Shown: positions 12,040 through 24,064 of the stretch, piece by piece
Layout of the letters: every line of letters begins with the position of its first letter
How positions within the stretch are numbered: position 1 is the first letter of the stretch
Assembly: GCA_025716855.1 (NCBI GenBank)
Contig: JAIXMQ010000002.1
Coordinates: forward strand, 620,001 to 684,000
DNA: 64,000 nucleotides
Origin: Pilaira anomala
Lineage: Eukaryota; Mucoromycota; Mucoromycetes; Mucorales; Mucoraceae
Direction: 5' to 3'
Notes under the pieces: generated by a model
Databases searched by the model: none
What the model was told of the DNA's origin: nothing
The model's input: only the letters and a program-made list of their open reading frames with translations
Made by a program: the position numbers and the translations under genes

Positions 12040-12965
12040 TCAGGATCTATCTTCGGAGGCAGCAATTTCGGCAGCAATTGTTTTCATTCTAGTAACTAAG
12101 CCATTAACTTCACCTCTACATTGTATTGAGGCTAACGTGCAATCCTTTGTCTGTAATGCAGAGTCCTGAATCTCCGTTTTTAATGCTTGCAGATGAGTTC
12201 TTACATTTTCTACAAATGTTTCTGTGTTAGATCGAAGCTGTCTCTTCATAAGAGCTAAGTTTTCAATATATTGTCTTCTTTGTTTTAGTTTTAAAGTGAT
12301 CAATTCAATCATGTTTTCATTTTTATCTGTAATACTCTTTGCTTGTTCAACTAGCATAGTATGATCCTTTTGAAGTAAAGCCATTTCTCTTTCACATCGA
12401 ATACGGAGTTGGTCAATTGAATCCTGAAGGAGGTTTTGCTTTTGTTTCATTTGATTTTTTTCTTTTACGGCGATATCGCGGTCATGTTCCAACACTTGCT
12501 CTCTTCTTCTTAGATCTTCTAATTGACGGCGAGAAGCCAATGCTTCGTCTTTTAATTGTTTGACCTTTAGCTCAAGTTGCCTTGATGAACCTTTTGTTGC
12601 TTCTAATATTTGCTGTTTAGACTCTAATACTTGCATGATTTCCTTAATGCGGGTACGGAATAATTTATTTGAGTTTGTATAGTTAATGCTATCTTTTTCA
12701 TGCTGTAATTTAGTTTGACGAATTGATTCAAGCTAGATTTTACGAAATAGGGTTTAGTACATGTTTATTCGATGACTTCCTTTATTCTTACCTGGGATTT
12801 AATAGAAGATATTTCTCCATGAACTAAATCTAACTTGCCATTCAATTGTTCAACTACCTTATTTGATCTTGATGAATTACTTGGCTGAGGTTGAACAATA
12901 ACTGTCATTGGCGGAGACATTAATAAATTCGAATTGTGAAAAGCACTGTCTTGAACATGAAGCAT
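12040..12965 (-). CDS. Coiled-coil protein of unknown function
   Basis: Two exons (12792-12965 and 12040-12732) with a clean donor CAG/GTAAG join in phase 0 to 288 residues. The first 35 residues are polar and unstructured (SPPMTVIVQPQPSNSSRSN). From about residue 38 to the end the protein is almost continuously helical with heptads, Lys/Gln/Arg/Leu-rich, and no membrane segment, for example LEDLRRREQVLEHDRDIAVK and ELITLKLKQRRQYIENLALM. No family was recognised. Kinetochore, spindle-pole or septin-associated proteins look like this, but nothing in the sequence points to one. It is divergent from the CK1-type kinase (306 nt between ATGs), which may mean shared regulation. Confidence 0.75.
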
Positions 12966-13003
12966 TTTCTTTTATTTGGAATTTTGAAAAGTGATAAAAT
13001 ATG

Positions 13004-13031
13004 AGAGAAAGAGAGAGAGAGAGAGAGAGAT
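13004..13031. repeat. GA microsatellite in a divergent promoter
   Basis: A purine run dominated by GA dinucleotides lies in the 306-nt spacer between the two divergent ATGs at 12965 and 13272. GA/CT runs are common in fungal promoters. Confidence 0.7.
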
Positions 13032-13271
13032 AAAAAGGATGAAATAAAAGTCTAAAGTAAATAAATAGGAGGGACGAAGTAATCAAATAGAAAGAACATG
13101 AGTGAAATATTAGGGACTCTTATTTTTTTTTTAAAGCAAACACGTGCAGCCATAGTCACGCAAATTTTACTCCAATTCTTTTGTGACAGACAGTTTTTTT
13201 TTTCTTTATGATTCACTTTAATGAACACATCTTAAACTAGTTATAATCACAGTACAACAAACTTCAATATA

Positions 13272-15338
13272 ATGACTAGTCCATTTCATATAAGACAGTC
13301 AAACCCAAGGCCCCAAACTTATTTATCTCGCTCTGTTGACACAAACGGCATAAAAGCTTCACCTTGTAACAGTAATAGCAATACTTTGGGCCTTGAATAT
13401 TCTTCCTTTAACAGTAATCGTACTGATCTTAGTGTCAATAGTAGAGATGTTATTATTGCTCAACAATGGCTTGTACTTGGTAGAATTGGTGAAGGCTCTT
13501 TTGGCGAAGTATTTGAAGGTAAAAAAAAAAAAAAAAAAAAAGAGAACTTTGTTGTTTAACAGTATTTTAACGTTTTTCCGTTTAAAAAAAAAGTTGAAGA
13601 CGTTGATACTGGACGACATTATGCTATTAAAAGAGAGCCTCTAAAAATGCGTCATCCCCAAATCAAACACGAAAGTATCATCTACGATGCCTTAGCTGGA
13701 GGACGTAAGTTTTTTGCTTTATTTTTTCCTACCTTTGGTTCCTTTTTTAAACCAACTTCCTTGAATAATAGCTGGAATTCCTCAATGTCATTGGCATGGA
13801 CAACACGAAGGTTTTGATTGTATTGTGATTGATCTATTAGGGCCAAATTTAAACCAACTTAGAGAAGCAACAAAAACATTTTCTTTACCTGTTGTTGTAG
13901 ACTTTGGTTGTCAAATGGTAATAACGAAAATAAATGCATTAATTTCAATAATACTCACCAAAAAAAAAAAAATTAGTTGGCAATATTAGAACATATCCAT
14001 AAAAGAGGATTAGTTTATAGAGATGTCAAACCGGATAACTTTCTATTCTCTGCCAAATGTTACTTACCGGAACCAGAAATGGTTGAACTACCTGATGATC
14101 ATGGTATGCCAATTATCAAGTATATTCAACCATCATGCGAAGAAGTTTTTAAAAAATGGAATGAACCTCATCCAAAACTTTATATCGTTGATTTTGGCCT
14201 CACCACTTGGTGGCGTAATCCTGAAACAGACAAACCATACCCTGAGTCTAAGAAGAATATCAAAAACAAAACGGGTACTGCTAGATATGCTTCTCTCAAT
14301 GTACATCGCGGTAAATCTCATGCTCGTCGTGACGATATTGAAAGTTTAGGCTATCTGTTGCTAGATTTAATTTTTGGTACATTACCATGGACTGGAATTC
14401 AAGCACGTAACTCTCGCGCTGGGTGGGATAGAATGCGTCATATTAAAGAAGACACTTTTATGGGCGATTTATGTGCTGGCTTACCTCAAGGATTTTTGGA
14501 ATTTATTGAAAACGCTCGAAAGATTAAATTTTTAGAAGAGCCCAACTATCAACTTTTACATCAATTTTTGGAGGGTTCAATTAATAATGGTAAATATTCT
14601 GAAACTGTTAAATCACCTTTTGGTGGACATACAGAACGTAAATGGATGCAGGATATTCATAAGGATACAACTCCTCTTACGCGTGAAGATATGCCAAAAC
14701 CCAATGTAAATAACAATATGAATCACGAACACTATGAACCATATCATAATCATCATACAAAGATTGATACTCCGCCTCGTCAAAGGAGATCATCTTACAA
14801 CCATCCAAATTATAGGAACACTCAGCCCCATCATCAGCAACATCATGATGATAATGGTGTATTTGATATGGACGATTTATCTAATAATTTACCTCCAGTT
14901 TCTGATACTGCTTTTAGACATCGTCCATCAGAATCGCCCGCAACACGTGTCGGAAACCACCAACCTAACAAGACAAGAGTGAATAGTGGTGGCATCAACA
15001 TTAATTATAATAATAATAATAATAATAATAATCACAATAACAGGCGCACAAGTCGAGAATATAATTCACATGAACCTCCTGCTATAGCTGGACCTTCTTC
15101 CTTCCAAAAGCTAGTTATGAGAAACAGAAAGAAACAAAAGAAAGTAGGATGGAATTCACATAAACACGATGAAGCTCCTTGGGCTCCTGAAATTGATTGG
15201 GAAACTAAACCTGTTGACAAGCCAGATATTGTTGTTGCACATGCTTCATGGGGTAATAATCAAGAAGAAGGTGGCGGTGGTTGGGGTGTTGAAGCAGAAG
15301 GCTCTTGGGCATCTAAAGTTGAGAAACCGTGGGAGTAG
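13272..15338 (+). CDS. Casein kinase 1-type Ser/Thr protein kinase with long polar tail
   Basis: Four exons (13272-13518, 13594-13704, 13772-13917, 13977-15338) join to 621 residues. The kinase domain spans about 66-375: glycine loop GEGSFGEV (73-80), ATP lysine in YAIKRE (K95), catalytic YRDVKPDN (D184), and DFG at 240-242. The block TGTARYASLNVHRGKSHARRDDIESLGY is diagnostic of the CK1 group, which lacks the usual APE motif, as is ALAGGPGIP. There is an extra 25-30 residues between the catalytic loop and DFG, and the residues after DFG (LTTWW) differ from ordinary CK1. The tail (about 380-621) is His/Asn/Pro-rich, has a basic cluster (RNRKKQKK) and ends in Trp/Gly-rich acidic sequence, with no CAAX or Cys-Cys palmitoylation end. 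A divergent CK1, not clearly Yck or Hrr25. Confidence 0.9.
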
Positions 15339-15446
15339 AGCTGATCAATGTGAATGATTTCTTTTGTATATACTTTGTTCTACATTAAAAATAAAACTGT
15401 TTGAACTTTTCTTTACTTTTATTAGTTATATTTTTTCGAAAGTTGT

Positions 15447-15482
<36 letters not shown>

Positions 15483-16636
15483 GAGTATATTCTTTAGGTC
15501 GTATTTCTAAAGAGTTTTGTATCATAATATTAGATTATAACCCTCTTTCCTGATAAAATTTTGGGTCTACACTTTATTTTGATAAAAAAAAGGTTGATTC
15601 TACCATGGGATAGTATGCTAAACTTTCGAAAATAAAAGCTCGCAAGCCTGATATTAGTAAGATCGACTTGTTTGTGCTTATCAAACTTTTTAGCGCATCA
15701 CGATACATTGGAAACAGGTTTTTTATTCTTCTTTTCTCGTTTATCTCTTTTTCTTTCTTTATTTCTTTTCTTTGATTTTTTTTTTTTTTTTTTTTTTTTT
15801 GTCTTCATATAATACGAGACTTTTCTTAACCATTACTTCTTTAATCTCTTGTTTGATAACATACAGAAGATTGTATTTATCAAGAAATGGACAACTTTAA
15901 AATATGCGTAATACATGTTGTCAATGGTAATTCATATCAGTAGTTTTATCACAAATAATTGATTCATTGTCTAATAAATTCTAATAACTAGGTTTAAAAA
16001 AAAAGTTCTTTCTAAATATTATGAAGCGTGGTTATTACTCCCGTAAATGGAACAACTTGTGGTCGTCAAACATTGACTCTGTCTCAGCTTGGAATAGAGA
16101 AGCTTCTTCTAAGGTTTGTGGAATTGGCGATAAACGGTTAAGGCTTAGCTACCTACGGGTGCCCATAAAAATGTTTCTGTCTTCAATAAGTTTTCTTTTT
16201 TTTAAAATTGAGTTGTTGTAAATTTTAAATATATTATAATATACATACATTATGTCGCCATTTTGACATAAAGGCAATACTACATGCATGCTTGTAAGTT
16301 TCCAAAAAAAAAAAAAAAAGAGTAAAGTACCCTTTTGAGGACTTCGTCCTTTTTGCAGTTTTTGACTCCATAATTTTAAGCGTAATAAGCGTCTTGATAC
16401 TTAATAACAAAGTTATGTTGTCCAAGATGTTTTGCTCAAGGGCCTTAATCATAGCAGACTTGTCAAGCCAGATCGTTTTCTTTATATTGATTCAAGTACA
16501 GGACCCCATATTTTCACCTTCAGGCAACATACTTTCACGTTTAAAACCGTTTAACCTTCCCTTGTGTAGTTTAATCGATATCTATGAAATCGTGTAGGTA
16601 GCAATCTTTTCCTGATTGTTGGTTTTGGTCATTTCT
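15339..16636. other. Intergenic spacer with long poly-A and poly-T tracts
   Basis: The spacer has an A run of about 32 nt at 15448-15479 and a T run at about 15778-15800. A 66-codon open frame at 16021 has no support. No gene is called. Confidence 0.5.
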
Positions 16637-17563
16637 TCAAGTAGTTTGTTTGAAGGCATAGAGTGGGGCTATGATTACGTGCCATAGCCAATCGACTATA
16701 CTTGCGGGTATAGTACGCTCCTTCCATTTAGAATTTTTTGAAGTAGTATTGCAATTAATATATGCATTGTGGGGCACAGTGGTGAGAGAGGTATTACGAG
16801 CAACATACTCGAAATCAATAGAGCCCAAAGTAAACATCATATCGTGGATTTCATTTATTTGCATGTTCGAGATCTGATACCATTCTTGATTCTTGGTTAC
16901 ATCATCTGTACTGAATACACCATTCATAACTGTCAATACACGGCATTGTTCCTTAGTGTTCATATTGTGGTATTTGAGCATGTAATCGTTTGAGGCATTG
17001 GTCTTGAGATACAAAAAAAAGGCTTTGGTTCAATCCGCTAATTGTAATAGCATCAGTGTCATTAATCTGGAGAAAAAAAATACATAGTTTAAAGTGAAAT
17101 CAAATAAGCAGTGTATGAACTTACAATAACTCTGGGACGTACTCAACCCTCTCAACCCACTCGCCAAAGACCTCAACCTAATTCCTACCGTATTGCGGGT
17201 TGAGCGGGGAAACCAGACGGGTGGAAATAAAAAGCGAATTTGTTCTGCGTCGATAAGCTCATTGACCAAATTATAACGAAGGACTTCATTCAACCAATAG
17301 CTATCATGGTGTCTTAAAACCTATAAAAGAGCATTTTTATGTTAATAGATGGATTGAAATAAAAATTTGAAAGAATCGTATACCATAAAATTGTCAATTA
17401 TTGTCTTCGAAGCCCAACTTTGGTATGAAGCGTTTTCGGGCTTGTGTAAGCTCTGCTACACTTTCACAACTGCCACATTTGATAATAAGCCTGCTACCAT
17501 CTCCAAGCCTAAATTAACTGCAATTTGGGGGTGCTGCCATCAGAACCGCCAAAGGTGGTATCC
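16637..17563 (-). pseudogene. Decayed multi-exon protein gene of unknown family
   Basis: On the minus strand, exon-like pieces bounded by good splice signals read as protein but not in one frame. The first piece (from 17563) starts DTTFGGSDGSTPKLQ, hits TAG, and then reads on in another frame as LEMVAGLLSNVAVVKV and, after a further TAG, SLHKPENASYQSWASKTIID. A clean intron joins this to VLRHHDSYWLNEVLRYNLVN. After a third piece, an eight-T run near 17013-17020 breaks the frame of SGLNQSLF with YLKTNASNDYMLKYHNMN. The last piece is open for 125 codons to the stop at 16637. Two in-frame stops and at least two shifts make it a probable pseudogene. The ancestral family was not recognised. An assembly error could explain the homopolymer shift but not the rest. 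Confidence 0.6.
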
Positions 17564-18965
17564 TAAAAAAAAAAAAAGCAGTTACGTTTGTTATGCTATA
17601 TTGGGGTCTTTCCCTTTCTTGTCAAGCATCGTTGATGAAAACGATGTTTCTTTAAAAGCTTATGCTTTAAAGAAAGACATTATAACAACAAGAAATACCT
17701 TTGTAAAAATTAATTTAAATAAAAAATAATTCCAATATTTTGTAGCAATTTATTCTTTCTAAAAGTCATTTCACTTTTGATTTCCTTCACTACTTTTAAA
17801 GCAGGAGCAAGTTCGCATTGAACTTCATTATTTTTTATTGAATCTACTTTAATTTTTATTTGTTACGTGAATCAACTAGAATATTATATTTCCTAATAAG
17901 TCTATTTTGTATTTGGAGTATTGCAATAGGTTAGTTAAAGCCTAAAAAGTGACATTAGTATTATAATATTTTATTGCTTTATTTGTATAAATGAGCTTTT
18001 TGTACATATGTAGAGCGATCATGTTATAAACCGTGTACCAAAGATTCAGTAGTCTAACTATCATTCAGCTCAAATCCCACAAAAAAAGGCGTGGTAAGAT
18101 AATCTACTTGAAAAAAAAAATCACATTATTGTTGGAAAAAAAAAAGGAAGGTCGTTACACACCCGGTAACGGACTTCCAACATTTGATTTCTGGATTCAT
18201 CAAAAAATAATAACAAGGTTCAAATAGATTTTCTTTATTAGGTCATCTTAAAGAATCTTGTAAACTTTTGCCCCTTTTTTTTTCATCGGGAAAAACTGAA
18301 AATCAGAACCATTAGTAACACACTTGGACATTTGTCATTAAAAAAGAAAGTTATAGTTGGTGTTCAAGTCGTGTAACCTTTTCATTTATAAGACTTTTCA
18401 AGTGACCAGCTCTAATTCTTTTTTGATTCGAATACCGTAATATACCGTTCTGTTGGGGCTTTCACAATCGGAAAAAGGTATAAGTAATAGATTTTTATAG
18501 TATATTTTGCCGTAGTACACTTTCTTCAGTATTACTTTTTACTGGTGCTTTGTAATTTTTGTGCTAAAAACTTTAAAGGGTCTGTTTACACCTCCATTTA
18601 TATATATATATCACTCTCTCTATAAGACATAACTATGGTGAATGGACTTAAATCTTACAATAAAATATGTGGATCATATATTTCTGCTTTACTTTTACTG
18701 ATAATATATCCATTTTCGGTAAATCAATACAGATGTACCTAAAAATAAAGCATGGAAGTTTGTAAAATGAATTTGATACTCAAGTGCCTTTTATTTTTAT
18801 TCCCGTACCAACGGTAACGGAATCATTTGGCAATGAAATTGCGGGGAAATGTGGGGAATTGATCTGATTTGAAGTCATTAATCATAAAAGTATAAAAGTG
18901 ATTCTACTTTTCCTTTTTCTTTTTCTTTTTTGTACATTAGTTTCTTTTGTCTTTTATTAGAAAAA
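17564..18965. other. Upstream region of the MFS transporter, no gene
   Basis: No coding exon was recognised. The last 100 nt form the promoter of the transporter, with a TATA box at 18891 and a CT-rich tract at about 18905-18930. Confidence 0.5.
18891..18898 (+). promoter_or_regulatory. TATA box of the MFS transporter gene
   Basis: TATAAAAG lies 75 nt before the chosen ATG and is followed by a pyrimidine-rich tract, a usual core promoter layout for a strongly regulated fungal gene. Confidence 0.55.
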
Positions 18966-20511
18966 ATGAATCAAGAAGAAAAAGTCAATGCTACTCATAC
19001 TGAAGCTGAAAGTATTGCCGGAGTTGAAATCAATGACCTTGAACATATCCCTAATGTTGCTGAAGTTGAGAAGCAACTGGTAAGAACTTTGGATCGTCGT
19101 CTTATGATCTGGGCTTTCTTCGGTTACTTCGCTAATGGTATGGACAGAAATAACATGCCTAATGCTCAAACTACTGGCTTGAGTGATGATTTGAAACTTG
19201 TTAATAATGAATATAATTGGGCTATTACTATGTTCTTTATTGGTTATATTGTGTTAGTTATTTTTACATGTCTTTGAATAACAAGTGTGTATACTAACTC
19301 GTATTTTTTTTTAAAAAAAAATTAGTTTGCAAATTCCTTCTAATTATATTATTACCAAGGTTCGTCCTAGTATTATGTTACCTCTCGTTGTCTTTACTTG
19401 GGGTGCTGTAGTTTGTTTTATGGCTCTTGTTACTAATGTGAAAGGTCTCTATGGTCTTCGTATTTGTCTTGGTTTTGCTGAAGCCGCTTTTTACCCTGGT
19501 ATCGTTTTCTTACTTGGTTCTTGGTATACTAAGGAAGAATTAGGTACACGTACTGCTGTCTTTGTTGCAGGTTCTCAAGTCTCTGGTGCCTTCAGTGGTC
19601 TTATTTCTGGTGCCATTGCTAATGGTTTGGATGGTGCTCACGGTATGCGTGGTTGGAAATGGCTCTTTATTATTGAAGGTCTTATTGCTGTTGTCATTGG
19701 TATTATTGGCTTCTTTGTTATTCCTGATTTCCCTGCTACAACCAAATTTATTACTGGTGCTCATCGTGAAGTTGCAGTTATCCGTCTTGAGCGTCAAGGA
19801 AAAAATAATGCTGGAACTGGTTTGAACATGCAAACTTTCCGTAACTTGTTTACAACCCCATTCATTTACTTGTTTACTTGTATGTTTATTTGTATGCAAA
19901 TGGGTATGGGCTTTCTTCAAAATTTTCCTATTATTCTCAAAGAAATTGGATATCAAGCTGACTTTGCCAATTATATGATGGTTCCTATTTGGGTTTGGGT
20001 TGGTGTGGTTGTCATTGCTCAAGGTTATTTGTCAGATAAACTTGGTTACCGTCCTTTCCATATTTTGGCTGGTGCCTTATATACATTGGTCTGGTACATT
20101 ATTTTAGTTGCCGTTAATGGTGGAAACGTCCCTACTGTTCTTTTATTCATTAGTGCCTATATGATCCCTCCTGTATTTGGTATTTCTCCTATCATGATGA
20201 CATGGGTTAACGAAATTTACGCATGTGATCTTGAAACTCGTGCCTTAGCTATTGCTATTATCAACTCCTTGGGTAATTTAGCTCCCAATTTTATCAACGT
20301 TGAAGTATGGAGTATTGTGGATGTACCTGAATACCGTCTGGGTAAAATTGTTACCATGGGTATGATTGCTGCTATGATTGTCATGTGCTCTGTAGCCTAT
20401 TTCTTACAGAAAAACAAAATTATGCTTCCCAAACCTTCTCAGCGTGTTATTGATGAAGAGATGAATAAGAAAATAACTCCAATCAGTCAAGGTGATGATA
20501 ATGGTTTCTAA
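18966..20511 (+). CDS. MFS transporter, Dal5/allantoate permease (anion:cation symporter) family
   Basis: A 12-helix plasma-membrane carrier of the family that takes up organic anions such as allantoate, nicotinate, pantothenate or related vitamins. Two exons (18966-19252 and 19326-20511) join in frame through codon GT/T to 490 residues, the normal size. Visible marks are LDRRLMIWAFFGYFANGMDR at the first helix, QIPSNYIITKVRPS, GLRICLGFAEAAFYPG, and the WLFIIEGLIAVVIGIIGFF helix with the following PDFP. The ATG at 18966 is preferred over an upstream in-frame one at 18930 because the latter would add a hydrophobic stretch not seen in the family and lies close to the TATA box. The substrate cannot be predicted. 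No neighbouring catabolic genes help. Confidence 0.9.
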
Positions 20512-22493
20512 GACCATTAGATTTCCTTTTGTATATTTTTTCTCCCATTCATTTTTTTTTTCCATATCCTGTATTTTAACTATTTTTTATTCATTCTTTA
20601 CTATTTTTTTATCTATCACCTTCATAATAAATATAATCTTTCACCCTACTTTCCAACTATTTGTTTGTAAAAATGAAATGTGATCTCTATTTGTAAGTTA
20701 AAATAATATAAATCAAGCAACGTTGTAACACATGAATATTGAGTAATATTAACTCTTTGTAGTATTTGTATGATGACATATTAACGTGACTGATTCAAAA
20801 ACAGAACCCCAATAAGTTATTTTACCTTGATCCCGGTACAACAGGAAAGACATAGTGTAGGTAGCACATGGATACCCTGCGATCAGTAAGACAGAAAATA
20901 ATTGTATTTTTTTGGTTTTTCCCGAGAGAATTTCAGTTATTTTGCCCGTTTCGTGGGAAACTGAAAGAATTACCACATTCACCTGTGCAATCAACGCAGT
21001 GCTAACGGGCGGTTTTTTAAAACTAAAGTGTGGCTATTTTATAATACAAATATACGTAAAATGGCCCGCCCTTTGGCGCTGCGTTGACTGTATTGTGCTT
21101 TCCCGTAAACCTAATATTATTTTGACCCTGAATAGAATTATACGGGTCTGTAAGCTAAAAAGTCAGATAACTTGGATACTAAATAGTGTTTAAGGTATAC
21201 AATACTTAATTAACACAAGTGTATAAAATTGACAATAGTTTTCTTTGATTTCATAAAAGCATTTTATCTGTTAACATAAATAATTGAAAACGTTAATTTC
21301 TTATGTAAAGATCAGGCATTTACCAAAGTTGGATAATGAGTGTATGATTGGTAATCCTTTTTTTTAAAAAAAAAAAATTGTGTCCTAAATAGAAATTTTT
21401 ATGAAATTAGCAGCCTAAACGTATTTGCGAGTATCCATTACGCTCTCAAGTAATTGCGACTGTAATGTTGATTACTATATTAGATTGAATAATAAACTAC
21501 AAAAGAGGATAATCCTGAACTTTTCTCGATGTTTTTTCGTTGTCTTCTCGAATGATTTAGGGATAGCACTATTAATATCTCGTACACAAGTAGGGGCTTC
21601 GAAAAGTATGTCCTCGCTTCTCACCAATAATCTTGGGCCTAAATCTTAGCATTAACTATTGTAGGAAATAAAGTTTCATGTTTGCAAAAGCGTGCATGAA
21701 CAAAGATCGACTAACAGATTAATGACAAAAGACCTTACTATGTACATAGGAACGAATTAACTAGCAACCAGAGTCGAGTCTTTTTAAAACGTAAACACTT
21801 GGTTGAGTAGAGAAAAAGTTATATGGGATCTATCCTATTTTTGGTAGGTTCAAGTCCAGTTAGTGAACATATCAAGAAGTGAATCGCTAAAAACCCACAA
21901 AGTACATGGCCTTGTTAACTTCCAGGCAGTCGTATCTTTATAACAGCCATTACTGCATCATATTGTTTTGTATTGCATTGGGGTTCAGTATTATGTTATC
22001 ATAATATATAGTTTTACAGTCAGAGTGTTTCGTTTCTATGCACATTTAAATACATGATCAAATTATTTTATATGTCTAGACCATTCGTTTGTAAAAATAA
22101 TATTCATGTCAGGAAACAAGTTTTAAGCTCATACAAACAATGAGAGGCCAGATCATCAAAACATGCACCACTTTTATTGGAAACGCATACTTTCTAACGT
22201 TAGAAACTTACTTGTCTATATCCCTTATTTTAACACATTTATATTTCATAGGAACTCGTTTTTTAAAGTAGAAGGTTATTTTCACTTTGATTATTGTTTT
22301 AATACAGCAGGATAGATTAAGGTAAATGCCAACTCAACGTAAATTATAGAAAAGATGATGATAGGTGTGTAAGTAAATGTTAGACAAAATGATGTGAATA
22401 TTTTATTTTTATTTAAGGGAAAAATTACTAGTTCTTTTTATATGTATAATGAGAAAAAAGCGAAGGGTAGATGGTGTGATATTATATCATGAT
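20512..22493. other. Gene-poor spacer of about 2 kb with an inverted repeat
   Basis: A+T-rich except for a GC-richer island around 20940-21115, where a 25-bp imperfect inverted repeat lies. No protein gene was found on either strand; the open frames here (60-95 codons) have no family resemblance. Confidence 0.5.
20988..21090. repeat. Imperfect 25-bp inverted repeat around a 53-bp core
   Basis: The left arm 20988-21012 starts CAATCAACGCAG. The right arm 21066-21090 read on the other strand starts CAGTCAACGCAG. The arms agree at 21 of 25 positions. The size of about 100 bp and the GC difference from the surroundings fit a small non-autonomous element or a stable hairpin. No clear target-site duplication was seen. 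Confidence 0.6.
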
Positions 22494-23279
22494 TTAATAA
22501 CCAAGAGCAGCAATGGCAGAGTTGATTTCCTTGAGGGAATCGGCCTTGGACTCAACAGCCTTCTTTTGGATGGCAGAGAGAGCAGTCTTACGTTGGTAGT
22601 AAGCAGCAGACTTGGCCTTACGCTTCTCTTCGAGCTTGGCAACAACATCTTGGTACTTCCATCCAACTTCGTGAGAGATACGACCGATGGTGGTATACTT
22701 ACGACCGGGCTTAAGACGGAGGACACGGAGAGCGGCAGGGATAACCATACGCTTAGTGCGGTCATAAGGAGCGGGGACACCTTCGAAAAGCTTAATACGA
22801 TCCAAAGCAGCGGCACCACGAGCAGTCTTGTGGGGAACCATACCACGGATAGCCTTATACAAGATACGAGAAGGAGCACGGAAATGGAAAGGACCACGAG
22901 TGGGGTTGACGAGACAACGCTTGTTAAGATAAGCGTGATACTTCACTATTTTTTTTTTTTTTTTTAGAAAAAAAATTAATACATGTTCTACAAGTTTGGA
23001 TTTTTTTTAAGGTTTTCTAAACGTACACTTGTTACGGAAAAATTCACCAGAAACGTTCAAGGCTTCGCATCTAACGACAACAACCTTTTGGCCATTGAGG
23101 GCTTGCTTAGAAATGATACTAGCAAGACGACCGAGAAGGTGACCCTTACCGTCAATTACGATAGTCTAATACGATAAGTAAAAAAAAAATAAGGAGCTTT
23201 GCATTAGAATAATTGTTTTTGTTATAAACTCGTTTGGCTGATATTGTATAGATGAATTTACCTTTTCGAAAGTGGACAT
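22494..23279 (-). CDS. RPL16: 60S ribosomal protein uL13 (L13a; yeast Rpl16)
   Basis: Large-subunit ribosomal protein. Three exons (23262-23279, 23027-23165, 22945 down to 22494) join in frame to 202 residues, as in yeast and animals. The first exon encodes only MSTFEK. Family marks are [20 protein letters not shown] at the start, the RRCE-like [17 protein letters not shown], then [20 protein letters not shown] and [23 protein letters not shown] written as two blocks around residues 85-125, and a C-terminal basic helix. Codon use is strongly biased to C-ending codons (GTC, AAC, ACC, CGT) compared with its neighbours, as expected for a very highly expressed gene. It faces the uL5 gene across a 785-nt divergent promoter. 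Confidence 0.96.
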
Positions 23280-24064
23280 GGTTATTTAGAAAAGGAGAGA
23301 GGGAACTACACTGGAGAGGGCTGGAATTCGCCAAGTTGGGTATTGTCTAAGCCACTAAAAATTTTTAAAAAATTAAATCCAGTGGGGGCGAGTAAAGTAA
23401 AAGGTCAAACAATTTGTAATGAAGGAAGTTCCAGTCACTCAAAAATTATAGATAATATCTTCCCTCCTTCCTTCTCTCTCTCTCCCTCTCTCTCTCTCTC
23501 TTTGATATCTTTGCGTTACTACAGTAACTGTAAATAATAAAAGATGTCATAACATTGTACTTGTGTCAAAATGTATTTCAGGCGTTCCTCGCAAGTTTGA
23601 CACCATTCTAGATGGTGTGACAAAGTGATTAGAAAATTACTATCCAATTGAGCCATATCTGCTATAACGCGATACAATAAAACTGAAAAACATATATCTC
23701 TTATTTATCAATTTAATTGTCTTATATTGATACAATAAGCGAATACTTGACAGGTCACGCAAATTTGCATTAGTTAATTGATTACATAATATGCGTTAAA
23801 GCTGTTGCCGAATCTTTTTCAATACTTGTACCATATTAAACATAGAGTATTAAGTACGAAAATCAATTGATATATATATGAAAATCTATGGCTTCAGATA
23901 TTAGATAAAAAGCAAACATGTATAGCTTGATTTGAAAAACGAAAAGCGGTATTCTAAAAATAATGGGGGAATTTTGCAGGTGAGTTTTTCGAACAACCTG
24001 GCCTCAGAAGACACCAAGTCGTTAAATCCTTCTTTTCCATCCTCGTGGGCATCAATCAACAACG
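23280..24064. promoter_or_regulatory. Divergent promoter region of two ribosomal protein genes
   Basis: The 785 nt between the ATGs of uL13 (minus) and uL5 (plus) contain a CT-microsatellite at about 23470-23502, a common feature of fungal ribosomal promoters, and otherwise A+T-rich DNA. No gene is visible. Shared regulation is inferred from the arrangement. Confidence 0.45.

Noticed and set aside
18930..18965. Upstream in-frame ATG of the MFS transporter
   Set aside because: Adds twelve hydrophobic residues not typical of the family and lies only about 30 nt from the TATA box, probably upstream of or at the transcription start.
22449..22967. 172-codon plus-strand frame and a second minus-strand frame over the uL13 gene
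   Set aside because: Shadow of the strongly codon-biased uL13 exon, which lacks stops in other frames.
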